DNA from: Rhizophagus clarus
Lineage: Eukaryota; Glomeromycota; Glomeromycetes; Glomerales; Glomeraceae
Length of the DNA stretch: 64,000 bases
NCBI GenBank assembly: GCA_015698045.1
Contig: BLAL01000036.1
Span: 310,001 to 374,000 of the forward strand
Direction: 5' to 3'
The translations under genes and the position numbers were made by a program. Below, piece after piece: positions 22,786 to 34,429 of the stretch. Positions within the stretch are counted from its first letter, which is position 1. Each line of letters begins with the position of its first letter. The notes under the pieces are model-generated. The model had not been told where the DNA came from, made no database searches, and worked only from the letters and a program-made list of their open reading frames with translations.

Positions 22786-23879
22786 TGTTACCTATTATTT
22801 CTATAGATTCTGGTGAGGCTCAAAATCTTGATATTTCTATTGCTTTGAAAAAGATTTATTATCAACTTATTGGTTATTATCGAAATGCTAAAAAATTGTT
22901 TGAAACTTCTATTAAGGCTGGATATGATTTTACTATTGATGAAGTGAAGGACTGGCTTGAGAGACAGGCTGTACACCAAATACATATGCCACGTCCTAGA
23001 TATATTCCTTGTGCAAGTTTTACCTCTATTACTACGCCCAATGAAGTCCATCAGGCAGATGTTCTTTATATGCCTTATGATAAAGTAGGACGAATTACTT
23101 ATCTTTTTTGTCTTAATGTAGTGGACGTTGCTTCTAGATATAAAGCATCTATTCCTATTGGTGCATATAGTGTCAAGGATAGAGAGAGAATCTTAACTTC
23201 AAAGACTATTGCTCGAGCACTTGAGAAAATTTATGATGATCCTGAAATTCCTCTTGTCTGGCCAAAATTATTAATCACTGATAGGGGCTCTGAATTTAAG
23301 GGAGAATGTGAGGTTCTTATGATGGAACATAATGTAAAAATTCAGAAGGCCAAATCTAAACGTACTATGGGTATTGTTGAAAGATATAATCGTACCTTGG
23401 TTGAAAAACTATTTCCTTCCCAGGATGCTTCTGATCTCTTGTCTTTGCATTTAAATGATCGTTCTAGGGTTTGGGTTAAGAATTTGCCTTTAATTGTTGA
23501 GGACATTAATAATTCTATCACACGTCAGATTGGTATTTCTCCTGTTGAAGCTATTGAGAAAAAAGAGGTCATTGCTAAGCCTTCTTATTCCCGTGATGGT
23601 CCATTAGGTTTTGATGAAGAGAAGCTTTCTAGTGATGTTCTTGTTCGTTATTTACTTTATCCTGGTGATTTGGAGGGTGGAAGACGTCGTGCTGGTGATT
23701 TAAATTGGTCTTCTCATATTTATCATATTCTTGAATCTATGGTGCAAAAAAATCAGCCAGTATTATATTGGCTGGAAGATGATGATGATAATGGCCTACA
23801 AAGATCTTTTGTTCGAGAAGAATTGATGGTTATTCCCTTTGATACGGAATTACCTCCTCAGTGGATTCTTACAAAATAA
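22767..23879 (+). CDS. Retrovirus-type (RVE) integrase
   Basis: 370 residues, uninterrupted. Catalytic triad in order: D98 (VHQADVLYMP), D172 (LLITDRGSEFKG) and E205 (MGIVERYNRTL); the second spacing is 32 residues, slightly shorter than the classical 35. Strand and helix context (CLNVVDVASRYKASIP, ARALEKIYDD) fits the RNase-H fold. The C-terminal part (LYPGDLEGGRRRAGDLNW, YWLEDDDDNG) resembles the small barrel/chromo-like tail of Polinton integrases. An N-terminal HHCC finger is not evident. The enzyme inserts the element, making the 5-6-bp target duplication. Its start overlaps, head to head, the start of the Gag-like coiled coil (22767-22785). It is the only intact core gene of this element. 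Confidence 0.88.
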   Translation: MSDQLPLLPIISIDSGEAQNLDISIALKKIYYQLIGYYRNAKKLFETSIKAGYDFTIDEVKDWLERQAVHQIHMPRPRYIPCASFTSITTPNEVHQADVLYMPYDKVGRITYLFCLNVVDVASRYKASIPIGAYSVKDRERILTSKTIARALEKIYDDPEIPLVWPKLLITDRGSEFKGECEVLMMEHNVKIQKAKSKRTMGIVERYNRTLVEKLFPSQDASDLLSLHLNDRSRVWVKNLPLIVEDINNSITRQIGISPVEAIEKKEVIAKPSYSRDGPLGFDEEKLSSDVLVRYLLYPGDLEGGRRRAGDLNWSSHIYHILESMVQKNQPVLYWLEDDDDNGLQRSFVREELMVIPFDTELPPQWILTK

Positions 23880-23883
23880 ATTT

Positions 23884-24267
23884 CTAAAGTGATGATAGGA
23901 AGTCTTCTGTCTCTTCATTAACTTTGTCTTCTGTAACAAAATAATCTTTAGCTAATTTATGGTATAGCTTGTATAATTCTATAATTGAATTAAGAATCTT
24001 TGGATCTTGTCCATACCATGATTTATAATCATCCATGATTTTATCATATTTATCTTTATTGGGAAATATCGTCATGGCTAATTTTAATACATATTCTTGT
24101 GGTTCCTCTGCCTGACGTAATTTTTTGATCCTTTCTTTATATGATTGCATGAATTTACCTTCCTTTGGCCTTCTATAATAGATGCCAGCTTTGACTACAT
24201 TTATTAATGCTTGTTCGATTTCCTGATATGTGGGCTTGGTATCAGCTAATTGATTTTGTGTACTCAT
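23884..24267 (-). CDS. Conserved-looking 127-aa protein of unknown function
   Basis: Starts MSTQNQLADTKPTYQEIEQ, then a basic helix (SYKERIKKLRQAEEPQEYV) and several amphipathic helices (SIIELYKLYHKLAKDYF). No motif recognised. It ends 5 bp from the integrase stop (convergent) and its start lies 11 bp from the inner edge of the right TIR, so its promoter must be in the TIR. Confidence 0.5.
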   Translation of the reverse strand: MSTQNQLADTKPTYQEIEQALINVVKAGIYYRRPKEGKFMQSYKERIKKLRQAEEPQEYVLKLAMTIFPNKDKYDKIMDDYKSWYGQDPKILNSIIELYKLYHKLAKDYFVTEDKVNEETEDFLSSL

Positions 24268-24277
24268 TGTAAAAGTT

Positions 24278-25916
24278 TTGCTACTCCGGTGCTTGTATTA
24301 ATATTACAAGATCTTTTGTTTAAAATAAAATATTTATTTCTTATTACTATGATAGGCGAATATTCTTGCAACTATTTACTTAGAACTGGTGGTATCTGTG
24401 CACGGACCTGCCGTCTGCCTGAAGGATGTCATGAACATTGGAAATCTAGAAAACGTCTTCCTTGTAATGTTTGTGGTAAGCCAACTAGCTCTGAACCTGG
24501 CCTTTGTAGGAAGCATGCTAACAGTTATTATGTGACTCAGTATATTAATAGGCTTCGTGATAGAGCCTTAGGTACGTATAATAGGGAGTAACCTTTTCGA
24601 AAAAAATTTACACCTTTAGATGCGGTGCATTGCAGAGGTTGACTTATCTTGTATACATGCTCCGCTTTGCTTCGCTGTCTGTGGTCACTGTTTAGTAAGA
24701 CTTGCCGATAGTGCGTTGCAGAGGTTAACATATTTTGGCATTCTTATTTGCCTCATATATTGCATACATTAGAATATGGTAGCATATGGTCGAAATGATA
24801 TAGCATCCATATTCGCTTCACCCTAAAGGGCTCGCTCATATTCCTGCTATATCATTTCTCCTGTCGAATGCGTATTCACTGGCGTCGCCTTAAAGGGTTT
24901 TGCCTGCTTATACTTATTCTCCTATATCAAACGTGCATTCGTCATTGCTCTGCTCCTCCTCATGCTTGTTTTCTCTTGCTACCTAAGTAGTATGCTATTG
25001 GGAGGATTTTTTTTTCACCTCATGGTTATACTTTCTCGTGAACATATCTTGTATACTTGCTCTGCCTACCCTAATAGTGAGACTTAGTTAGGTGAAATTT
25101 TTTTTTACACCTAAGGTTTGACTTTTGTCCTAATGTTTGCGTAAAGGAAATGACTTCAGAATGGTTTCCTGTATATTGAAATATTATTGGTATGATAGAA
25201 CTTATGCTATAGCTTTTTTGGTTTAATTATTCGTATACAAAAAATTTACACCTAATGTTAGACTTAGCCGGGTGAAATTTTTTTTTACACCTAAGGTTAG
25301 ACTTTTTGCCCTAATGATTGTGTAAAGGAAATGACTTCAGATTGGTTTCCTGTATATTGAAAAATATTTGTATGATAGAACTTATGCTATAGCTTTTTGG
25401 TTTAGTTATTCGTATACAAAAAAATTTACACCTAAGACAGGCTTAGGTGTAAATTTTTTATTTTGTTTACTACAATAAATCAGTTTTAGAATTCATTCTA
25501 GGATAACATTAAATCTGGTATGCTTATTTTGCTTGAAGGACCATCAGATGAGCATGCTCGAACACTTTGGTCATCGATGCTCATCTGACTTTTTGGTGGC
25601 AAGCTGGATGGCATACTTTTTTTGTTATCTTATTTGGAATTAAAATTTGGCCAGCTCGTTAACAATGATGGTGCTCTCCTTTGGCTTTTAAACATCAAAT
25701 TTGGGCAAGATGGGTATGTTAACAGGATTTGAGCCCAGCTTGATTTTAAGTCTGAATTCTATATTAGTTTTCGATATGTTTCTTGCTGGGCAAATATGGG
25801 TTTGGTTCCTAAAATAGATTACTTAAATTTCTATATCGGGAATTAAGCTGGGAGGGGCTTACTCCTTTTATAGCTATATGGTAATTTTGTCCCAGAACCC
25901 CCAAATATACCCTACT
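24278..25916. repeat. Right terminal inverted repeat of the Polinton
   Basis: 1,639 bp, the uninterrupted partner of the left TIR; ends ..CCCAAATATACCCTACT, followed by TATGA. It contains the same tandem 179-bp units (about 25085-25450), the 65-bp hairpin (24793-24857), the TTTACACCTAAG hairpin (about 25420-25465) and the cysteine-rich ORF. Small differences from the left arm (for example aaagggttttg versus the left-arm equivalent of aaagagctttg) show the arms have drifted since insertion. Confidence 0.92.
24351..24591 (+). CDS. Cysteine-rich small protein encoded in the right TIR
   Basis: Starts at an ATG (MIGEYSCNYLLRTGG) and reads 80 residues with the same Cys/His pattern as the left-TIR copy: CARTCRLPEGCHEH, CNVCGKP, LCRKH, then a basic amphipathic tail. 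An upstream in-frame ATG at 24250 would add an AT-rich-coded hydrophobic leader starting outside the TIR, which is less likely. One residue differs from the left copy within the Cys region (CRLPE versus CRRPE). Unknown function; possibly a DNA-binding regulator. Confidence 0.55.
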
Positions 25917-26250
25917 TATGATATGCAAAGTTTCGTAATTTTATGGTTCGTAATATTCTATAATTTTACGCATTCACAATATTTTGTAATTTTACATAAT
26001 ATTTCATAAGTTTCCAGACCTGCTGCAAGTTTGCATAAGCGTAATATTTTGTAACTTTTTAAAATATTTCAAAATATTACGATATACAAAGTTTCGTAAT
26101 TTTACGGTTCGTAATATTTTGTAATTTTATTGCGTAATATTTTGCAACTTTTTAAAATATTTTAATGATTCGTAATTTTACATAAATATTTTGTAATGTT
26201 TCAAAATTCATTTTTGTACTATAAGTTTATATAATGTATATTTTATTAGA
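25917..26250. repeat. Right half of the dispersed repeat that the Polinton entered
   Basis: Contains gtttccagacctgctgcaag and gtaatattttgtaacttttt, matching the left flank (8250-8322). Words such as gatatgcaaagtttcgtaat recur at about 26075 (gatatacaaagtttcgtaat), so the target was itself a tandem repeat of gtaatatttygtaa-type units. No gene. Confidence 0.6.
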
Positions 26251-26299
26251 TATAATATGAATTAAATTATAAAAAATTACAAGTATTTATTACTATATA

Positions 26300-27150
26300 C
26301 AGAATATATAAAAGTAAAAAAAAAAGAGTAATGATACAATTAGATGTAAAAAGACGAGAAACAGCTATAGTAATGTTAGTATTAGATATAAAGATAAAAG
26401 AAATATTGTTAGTATTATTAGTATTGTTAATATTAGAGTAAAAAGAGTTAAAGAAACAGTAGAAACATGGATATTATCATTAGTATTAAAGTACAAGTAA
26501 AAGAAAAAAAGGAAACGTAGATAGTATTGTTAGTATTATGATATAAAGTAACAATTAGGATAAAAAACGCATTAGTATTAAAACAATTAGTATTAATAAA
26601 CAAATATTTTTATACCTGTAAAGAATAAACTAAAAATAAAAGAAAGAGGAGACAAAATAAAAAATAAACATGTTGTTAGTATTAAGTAAAAGGAGTAAAA
26701 AAAACATAATTAGTACCCTATAAAAAGTAATTGTACATTTTTTGTACAGGTTTTGTACAACTTTGTACAGAATATGTACGGAATTTGTAGTGGTGTATAC
26801 TTTATGATGACCTTTTATATATATTTATTAAGAGAATTGTACGGAATTCGTCTGAATTTGTACAGAATTTAATTTTGTACAGAATTTGTTATACGGAATT
26901 TGTACAGAAATTATCCGAATTTTAATTTATATAATATATAATTTTGTACAGAATTTGTACAGAATTTATCCGAATGTATATAATATATAATTTTGTACAG
27001 AATTTGTACAGAATTTATCCGAATGTATATAATATATAATTTTGTACAGAATTTGTACAGAATTTATCCGAATGTATATAATATATAATTTTTGTACAGA
27101 ATTTGTACAGAATTTATCCAAATGTATATAATATATAATTTTGTATAGAA
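26300..27150. repeat. Dispersed repeat and about four copies of a 49-50-bp tandem unit
   Basis: 26930-27150 repeats ttttgtacagaatttgtac followed by agaatttatccgaatgtat. The upstream part (26460-26600) shares tagtattaaagtacaagtaa and related words with 33110-33260. No coding sequence recognised. Confidence 0.65.
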
Positions 27151-27604
27151 TTCATTGGGAATGTTATATCAGTTCAGATCTGCGACAATCTGCATTTTTA
27201 TTTTTTGAAGATTTTTTTATAAAAATTCTGATAATCTCTAAAATTGCAGATTTTAAAACATTTCGTACAAAAATCTTGAGATCTCCCATTTTTCTCTTTT
27301 ATTTACACAAACTTTTTTTTTTTATTTCAACAAACTTTGCACTTCCTATTTGTCTAAACACTTAAATTTTTTTTCACAGTGCTTTAAAAAATAATCTTTT
27401 TTAATACTTTTTAAAGAAATGATTTTTTTCAACTTCTTTAATTTAAAGAAATAATCTGTTAAAGTATTAAAAAAAAATTGAAATTTTTTTTAAGCTTCGA
27501 AACTTTGCAGGAACATCAGATTAAAAAAGTTTTTTTTTTGTAAAACTTTTCTCCTACCTATTTTTGCAGGTTCTTTTGGATATTAAAAGTATTTTTTAAT
27601 ATTA

Positions 27605-30600
27605 TTATTTAACGAGCATTGACTAACACTCATTTTTCCTTTTTTTTGTAGGTCCAGAACACCGAAGGTATGGGTTCTGGACTCAATTTCGAAGTTAACC
27701 TTCGAAAAAAATTTTTTTTTTTATTAGTTTACTTTAACGAGCATTAGCTAACGCTCGTTTTATATTTTGTAAGTCCAAAGAGCTGAAGGCTTTACAATTC
27801 CACCAATTTCGAAGGCAAACTTCGAAAAATATTTTTTCATTAATTATTTAACGAACTTTATTAACGTTCGTTTTTATCTTTCTAAGTCCAGAACACTAAA
27901 GGTACGAGTTCTGGACTATTTCTAAGGTTACCTTCGAAAAAAAATGATTATTTAACGAACGTTCAATTTTAATTTTTTTAGGTCCGGAAGCCGAGGTACA
28001 GCTCTGGACTTTTTTTTTTATTTTAATTTAATGAACGTTAATATTAGCGTTCGATTTTGCTTTCTTTTTTAAGTCCAGAAGCCGAGGTACAGCTCCGGAC
28101 TTTTTTTTTATTTAATTTAACGAACGTTAATATTAACGTTCGATTTCAATTTTTTTTAGGTCCGAAAGCCAAAGTACAGCTCCGGACTTTTTTTTATTTT
28201 AATTTAACGAACGTTAACATTAACGTTCGATTTTAATTTTTTTTAGTTCCGGAAGTCGAAGTACAGCTCCGGATTTTTTTTTTATCAATCTAATTTAACG
28301 AACGTTAATATTAACGTTCGATTTTTTTTTTAATTTTGTTTATTACTTTTGTAGTCCAGAACACCGAACATGCGGCCTTGGACTTCATTTCAAAGGTAAC
28401 TTTGAAAAAAAAATATTTGGTTGTTTTATTTTTACTTAGCGAACGTTAACTAACGTTCGATTTCTTTTTCTTTTTTTTTTAGGTCCGGAACTCTATTTCG
28501 AGGCGGACCACTAAGTAAAAAAAAAAAATCATTTTTTTTTTTTGTATTTTAGCGAAACGTTAGTAACGTTTCGTTTTTCTTCTTTTTTTTAGGTCCGGAA
28601 TTCCATTTCGAGGAGGACCATTAAGTAAAAAAAAAAATTTTTTTTACTTTAATTTCAACGAACGTTAACTAACGTTCGTTTTCTTTCTTTTTTTAGGTCC
28701 GGAACTCTTTAGAGGCGGACCGGTATTTCGAAGGTATAATATCTTCGAAATTTATTTTTTTTTTTTTGTTTTATTTAAAACGAACGTTACTAATGTTCGT
28801 TTTTTTTTGTATTTTTTAGGTCCGGAACTCTTTAGAGGCGGACCGGTATTTCGAAGGCATAATATCTTCGAAATTTTATTTTTTTTTTATGTTTTATTTA
28901 AAACGAACGTTACTAATGTTCGTTTTTTTTGTATTTTTTAGGTCCGGAACTCTTTAGAGGCGGACCGGTATTTCGAAGGCATAATATCTTCGAAATTTAT
29001 TTTTTTTTTTTGTTTTATTTAGACGAACGTTACTAATGTTCGTTTTTTTTTTTATTTTTTTTTAGGTCCGGAACTCCATAGGAGGACCATTAAGTAAAAA
29101 AAAAAAATTTTTTTTACTTTAATTTCAACGAACGTTAACTAACGTTCGTTTTCTTTCTTTTTTTAGGTCCGAAACTCCTTTAGAGGCGGACTATGATATT
29201 TCGAAGGTAAAATATCTTCGAAATTTTTATTTTTTTTTTGTTTTATTTAAACGAACGTTACTAATGTTCGTGTTTTTTTTGTATTTTTTAGGTCCGGAAC
29301 TCTATTTCGAGGCGGACCACTAAGTAAAAAAAAAAAATTCATTTTTTTTTTTGTGTTTTAGCGAAACGTTAGTAACGTTTCGTTTTTTCTTCCTTTTTTT
29401 TAGGTCCGGAACTCCATAGGAGGACCATTAAGTAAAAAAAAAAAATTTTTTTTACTTTAACTTCAACGAACGTTAACTAACGTTCGTTTTCTTTCTTTTT
29501 TTAGGTCCGGAACTCCTTTAGAGGCGGACTATGATATTTCGAAGGTAAAATATCTTCGAAATTTTTATTTTTTTTTTGTTTTATTTAAACGAACGTTACT
29601 AATGTTCGTTTTTTTTTTATATTTTTTAGGTCCGGAACTCTTTAGAGGCGGACTATGATATTTCGAAGGTATAATATCTTCGAAATTTTATTTTTTTTTT
29701 TTGTTTTATTTAAAACGAACGTTTCTAATGTTCGTTTTTTTTGTATTTTTTAGGTCCGGAATTTAGAGGCGGACCGGGATTTCGAAGGTATAATAATATC
29801 TTCGAAATTTTATTTTTTTATATTTTACAAAACGAAACCAATTAACGTTTCGTTTTATTTTACATTTTTTTTTTAGGTCCGGAACTCGAAGCAGACCGAA
29901 GGTAAAAAAAAAATATTTATTTTTGTTTCAACGAATGTTAAACTAGCGTTCGTTTTTTTTAGGTCCGAAAGAAGTGGACCGAGTTATTTCGAAGGTAAAA
30001 AAAAACTTCGAAATAATTTTATTTTATATTTTATTTTACGAAACGTTACTAATGTTTCGTTTCGTTTTTTTTTTAGGTCCGGAACTCTAATTCGAAGCGG
30101 ACCGGTATTTCGAAGGTATAAAGCTTCGAAAAAATTGTTTTTTTTTTATTTCAACGAACGTTACTAATGTTCGTTTTTTTATTTTTTTTAGGTCCGGAAC
30201 TCCCTCTCGCAGCGGGCCATGATATTCGAAGGTAATATAATATCTTCGAAATATTTTAACTTTTTATTTAAATTTAACGAACGTTACTAATGTTCGTTTT
30301 TTTTATTTTTTTTAGGTCCGGACTCTCTTTCGCAGCGGACCATAAAGGTAATATAATAACTTAGGAAAAATTTTATATTTTTTTAACGAACATTATTAAC
30401 ATGCGTTTTGTATTCTTTTTTTTAGGTCTGGATCTTCCAATTCGAAGCGGACCAGGGTATTTCGAAGGTATAAAGCTTCGAAATGACTTTTTTTATTTTA
30501 TTTTTGTTTCAACAAATGTTAATTAACGTTCGTTTTCAGTTTTTAGATGGAACCCCATTTTGAGGTAGACCAGATATTCCGAAAATAAAAAAAAATTTTT

Positions 30601-30780
30601 CTCGTTTTTATTAACGAAACGTTAATTAACGTTTTGATTCTTTTTTTTTTTTGTAGATTTGCGGCTTTCAGATACGGTATTTATTTCGAAAATTATAAGT
30701 TTTTTATTTTTGTTTTTTTTTTTAAAAACGAAATTTTAATTAATGTTCATTTTTTATTTTATAGGTTCACGGATTTCTGG
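27605..30780 (+). repeat. Tandem array of hairpin units (about 28 units of 75-145 bp)
   Basis: Each unit has an inverted repeat (consensus AACGAACGTTA-nn-TAACGTTCGTT), a T-rich tract ending TTTTTTAGGT, then a second inverted repeat (GTCCGGAA..TCCGGAC early in the array, GGTCCG..CGGACC with an inner CTCTTTAGAG later). Many units add a third (ATTTCGAAG..CTTCGAAAT). Stem sequences vary between units while pairing is kept, for example GAGC/GCTC for GAAC/GTTC, and CGAAACGTTA/TAACGTTTCG. No extended open frame. The T-tract plus AG followed by a GC-richer segment and GTAAA/GTATA resembles repeated acceptor-exon-donor modules. Confidence 0.8.
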
Positions 30781-32580
30781 AAGCTTCCTGAAACATAATT
30801 TTGAAGTAAGGAGGGATAGTATTTTCGCATTTTGTTGTTTTATTGGATCGAAGAAGTTAAAAGTTGTTTGTTGGAATCGAACCAACTGAAACAATGTCCA
30901 AACCATTAACAACATGATTTTGCAGTATAAAAGTAAAGAAAGAAAGAAAGGAAGGGAACTTTAGTTTAGTGCATTTAGTAAAATAGTGTAGATTAGTAAA
31001 TGCACTTTTAAATTTGTAAATATTTTTTTTTTAATGAAATAAATTAATTGATATTAGTTAACATTATGCGAAATTTTTCTGTGACGCGCATCGGCATGTC
31101 CTCAGATTAGTGCAGAAATGTACTTTGCAGAACTGCGCAGATCTGTGGACCAAAATTTTTCCCAATGGCCAGTACAGAAGTGCCTAATTTGTAATTGATA
31201 AATTGATATGCTCTAATCGGTTTGCACCTTCATGTATGATAATTACAGTCTGTGGTAATTCATAACATACTAGTACAGAAGTAACCTAATTTGCAATTGA
31301 TAAATTAATATATAATACTAATTGGTTACATCTTAATTGGATCTTAATTGGATCTTAATTGAACACCGTAGTCGGTATTAAATAATAATTAAATGTAATT
31401 AATGGTGGTGTTGTTTTGGTTATAATGTAATCCTTTTTTTAATTACTTAAAAGTGTTTTTTGAAAGGGATATCGATTTTAATAAAAAATTATAATTTTTG
31501 CATACAATTGTATTTGCATACAATGTTTATCGTCTATTATAATAACAAATACCTATATTGTGTAATATATACATTGTATAAGAATATAGCATCTGACAGT
31601 AAATTGGTAAGACAAAAACATGTATACTATTGCAAAAACGTATAAGGGTGTGAAATATACACAAGTGATAAATAACATTATGGCCCGCATTATTATAATT
31701 TTGGCCAGATTAATTTATTTATTATCAGTATATGGTATCACATAGGCCATTTGATTTGCCGATCATTTACTTTATTAAATTTGTAATCAGGTTACATCAT
31801 TATGCTAAAAATAGCTAAACACGAATTATAAATAAACAATACTTTTGAAAAATATCGTACGACCTTTTCTTGTTAACTCTCTCTCTTTTTTACATTTTTA
31901 TCTCAAAATACATAATATTACAGATTTACAGGTATTTTAAAACAATATTTTTTTTATTTGTACTAATTTTCTATTTACTTTATTTTTAATATTTTTAACT
32001 ATATTTTTCTTGTAATTGTTTTTATTTATCTTTTTACTATTATTTATTTATATATTACTATATTTCTTTTCTTATTACTAACTGCTTTTTTACTTTTTTA
32101 TGTTACTTTCTTTTTTATTATTTACTCTTTACTTTGTTTACGTGTTACTTTTTCATGTATTATTTTTTTTTACGTGTTACTAATATACTAACTACATCTA
32201 TTTAATATACTAACTTTTCTAACTGCTTTTTTTACTTTACTTTTATTTTTTTGCATCACTAATATACTAACTATATTTAATTAATATACTAACTTTTTTT
32301 TACTTCTTACATTATATCTCTTTAGCATATTAACCTTTATCTTTTTTTTATTCTATGCCTTAAACTCAGCATGAATTAATATTCTAACATCTTCATGTTC
32401 TTATATTTTTAAATGCAAGATAAATTATTGGGTAATGAATCCTTTATTATATTTACTTTTTCTGTTATAAGTTTTGTATTCATATTTATTGTATATAATA
32501 AAATTTACAAATTATAATAAAATGAATTATAATTTTGGTTAGCATTACATTAAATTTGAATTATAATTTTGGCTAATATT
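30781..32580. other. No gene seen; short local duplications
   Basis: 31140-31310 holds two diverged copies of a cagtacagaagt..cctaatttgt..aattgataaatt unit. 31900-32340 is pyrimidine-rich with repeated ctaatatactaac words. No domain or splice-supported coding sequence was recognised. Confidence 0.5.
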
Positions 32581-32589
32581 ACAATTGTA

Positions 32590-32920
32590 ATTTGAATAAA
32601 ATTTGTATATATTCTGTATAAAACCCGTACAAAATTTGTATAAAACCTGTACAAAATTCGTATATATTTATGTAAACCTGTACAAAATTTGTATATATTC
32701 TGTATAAAACCCGTACAAAATTTGTATATATTCTGTATAAAACCCGTACAAAATTTGTATATATTCTGTATAAAACCTGTACAAATATGTATATATTCTG
32801 TATAAAACCCGTACAAAATTTGTATATATTCTGTATAAAACCTGTACAAAATTTGTATATATTCTGTATAAAACCCGTACAAAATTTGTACAAAATATGT
32901 ATATATTCTGTATAAAACCT
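32590..32920. repeat. 33-bp minisatellite, about 10 units
   Basis: Unit aaaatttgtatatattctgt followed by ataaaacccgtac, tandem with minor variants (cctgtac for cccgtac). Because 33 is divisible by 3, several frames stay open through it, creating spurious proteins of repeated FYTEYIQILY-type residues. Confidence 0.9.
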
Positions 32921-33009
32921 GGTTATAATGTGGTTATAATCTGTACAATTAGCATTATCCGGAATTTGTACAAGTACGGAATATTTCATAATTCGGTACA
33001 TTTTCTGTC

Positions 33010-33238
33010 ACTAATTGTACAGAATTTGTACAGAATTTGTACAGTATTTGTACAATAATATTTTCTGGACAAATTCCGGATTTTCAATTTTTTACTGGGG
33101 TATTATTAGTATCGATCGTTAGTATTAAAGTACAAGTAAAAAGAAATAAAGGAAACATGTATATTATTGTCAGTATTACGATACAAAGTAAAAAAGAAGT
33201 AAAAAATAATGAAATAATTAGTAATAATAAACAAATAT
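33010..33238. repeat. Dispersed repeat shared with 26.4-26.8 kb
   Basis: tgtacagaatttgtacagaa words followed by tagtattaaagtacaagtaa and aaaggaaac, in the same orientation as at 26460-26530. No gene. Confidence 0.5.
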
Positions 33239-33980
33239 TTCTATACCTGCAAAGCAATAAATTATGAAATATATGTAAATATTTTATATATAATTAAAAA
33301 ATATTGAACAAAAGGATAAAGAAATAATAAAAAGAAAAGAAAAATATTGAACAAAAAAATAAAGAAATAAAGAGACAAAAAATAAATAGGACAAAAAACG
33401 CGTGCAAATTAAATCACATGCAAGGATCAACCTAATTTTGATTGGCCAGAAAATACGATACTGTATATGCAATCATGCACAATCATATCATGCAGATTTA
33501 TTTATTTAATTATTAACAATACAGACGTGACATAAATAAATCGTGACTAAAACTTGTGTTTAATTTGTGTTCAATTTGTGTTGATAATTCTGGTAAAAAA
33601 TTATTAAATTTCTATACCTGCAAAGCAATAAATTATGAAATATATGTAAATATTCTATATATAATTAAAAAATATTGAATAAAAGAATAAAGAAATAATA
33701 AAAAGAAGAGAAAAATATTGAACAAAAAATAAAGAAATAAAGAGACAAAAAATAAATAGGACAAAAAACGCGTGCAGATTAAATCACATGCAAGGATTAA
33801 TCTAATTTTGATTGGCCAGAAAATACGATACTGTATATGCAATCATGCACAATCATATCATGCAGATTTATTTATTTAATTATCAACAATGTGGACGTGA
33901 CATAAATAAATCATGACTAAAACTTGTGTTCAATTTGTGTTCAATTTGTGTTGATAATTCTGGTAAAAAATTATTAATTT
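33239..33980. repeat. Two tandem copies of a 371-bp unit
   Basis: Copies start tctatacctgcaaagcaata at 33240 and 33611 and are nearly identical to the shared end ..gttgataattctggtaaaaa. The last part of the unit (caatttgtgttgataattct) is homologous to about 44440-44480, downstream of the hAT transposase in the intact elements. Confidence 0.85.
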
Positions 33981-34429
33981 TGGCCAAATTTCATTAAATT
34001 TGTTAAATTTGTATTGAATTTGTGTTGCGTAATTTTTTATTTATCACAAGGGAATGATATTTAGTAATTGCATGTATGTACGATGTACATGATTTTTTTT
34101 ATGATTTTTTTAAGAAATATACACAAAATATTTAATCAGAATATAATTGTTTTTATTTTTAAATATGATATATTGATATGAAATCAAACTAAGATTTTTT
34201 TTTATTAATCATGATATTTATATTTAGATAATCCATATCCGCACGAGATTTAATTAATATGTTTAATGATGAGAGTGTAATAAATTAAATTTTAATTAAA
34301 ACGAGAAATAAAATCAAACCAAAGAGATATTGTTCAAATTTTATTTAAAGTGTCATTTTACGACTTTCTTTCTACCCAAATTTTTACTCATCCCAAAATC
34401 AAATTATAAAAATCAAATCTAATCTAATA

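Larger units (their letters stand above)
8328..25916. mobile_element. Polinton/Maverick-type element carrying PolB, integrase, Gag-like and retropepsin-like genes
   Basis: Bounded by inverted repeats starting AGTAGGGTATATTTGGGGG, each 1,639 bp once a nested insertion is removed from the left one. Flanked by a direct TATGA (8323-8327 and 25917-25921). The span is 17,589 bp, of which 3,140 bp is the nested insertion plus its duplication, so the original element was about 14.4 kb. The AG..CT tips, 5-6-bp target duplication, protein-primed PolB and RVE integrase are the hallmarks of Polintons/Mavericks. Gene order: TIR gene (-), PolB (+), small ORF (+), F-box/LRR (+), small ORF (+), protease plus finger (-), Gag-like (-), integrase (+), 127-aa ORF (-), TIR gene (+). 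I could not find the usual jelly-roll capsid proteins, packaging ATPase or cysteine protease. Confidence 0.9.

Noticed and set aside
32550-33001. Two overlapping proteins of repeated FYTEYIQILY-like residues
   Set aside because: They are translations of a 33-bp tandem repeat whose length keeps frames open; there is no gene context.
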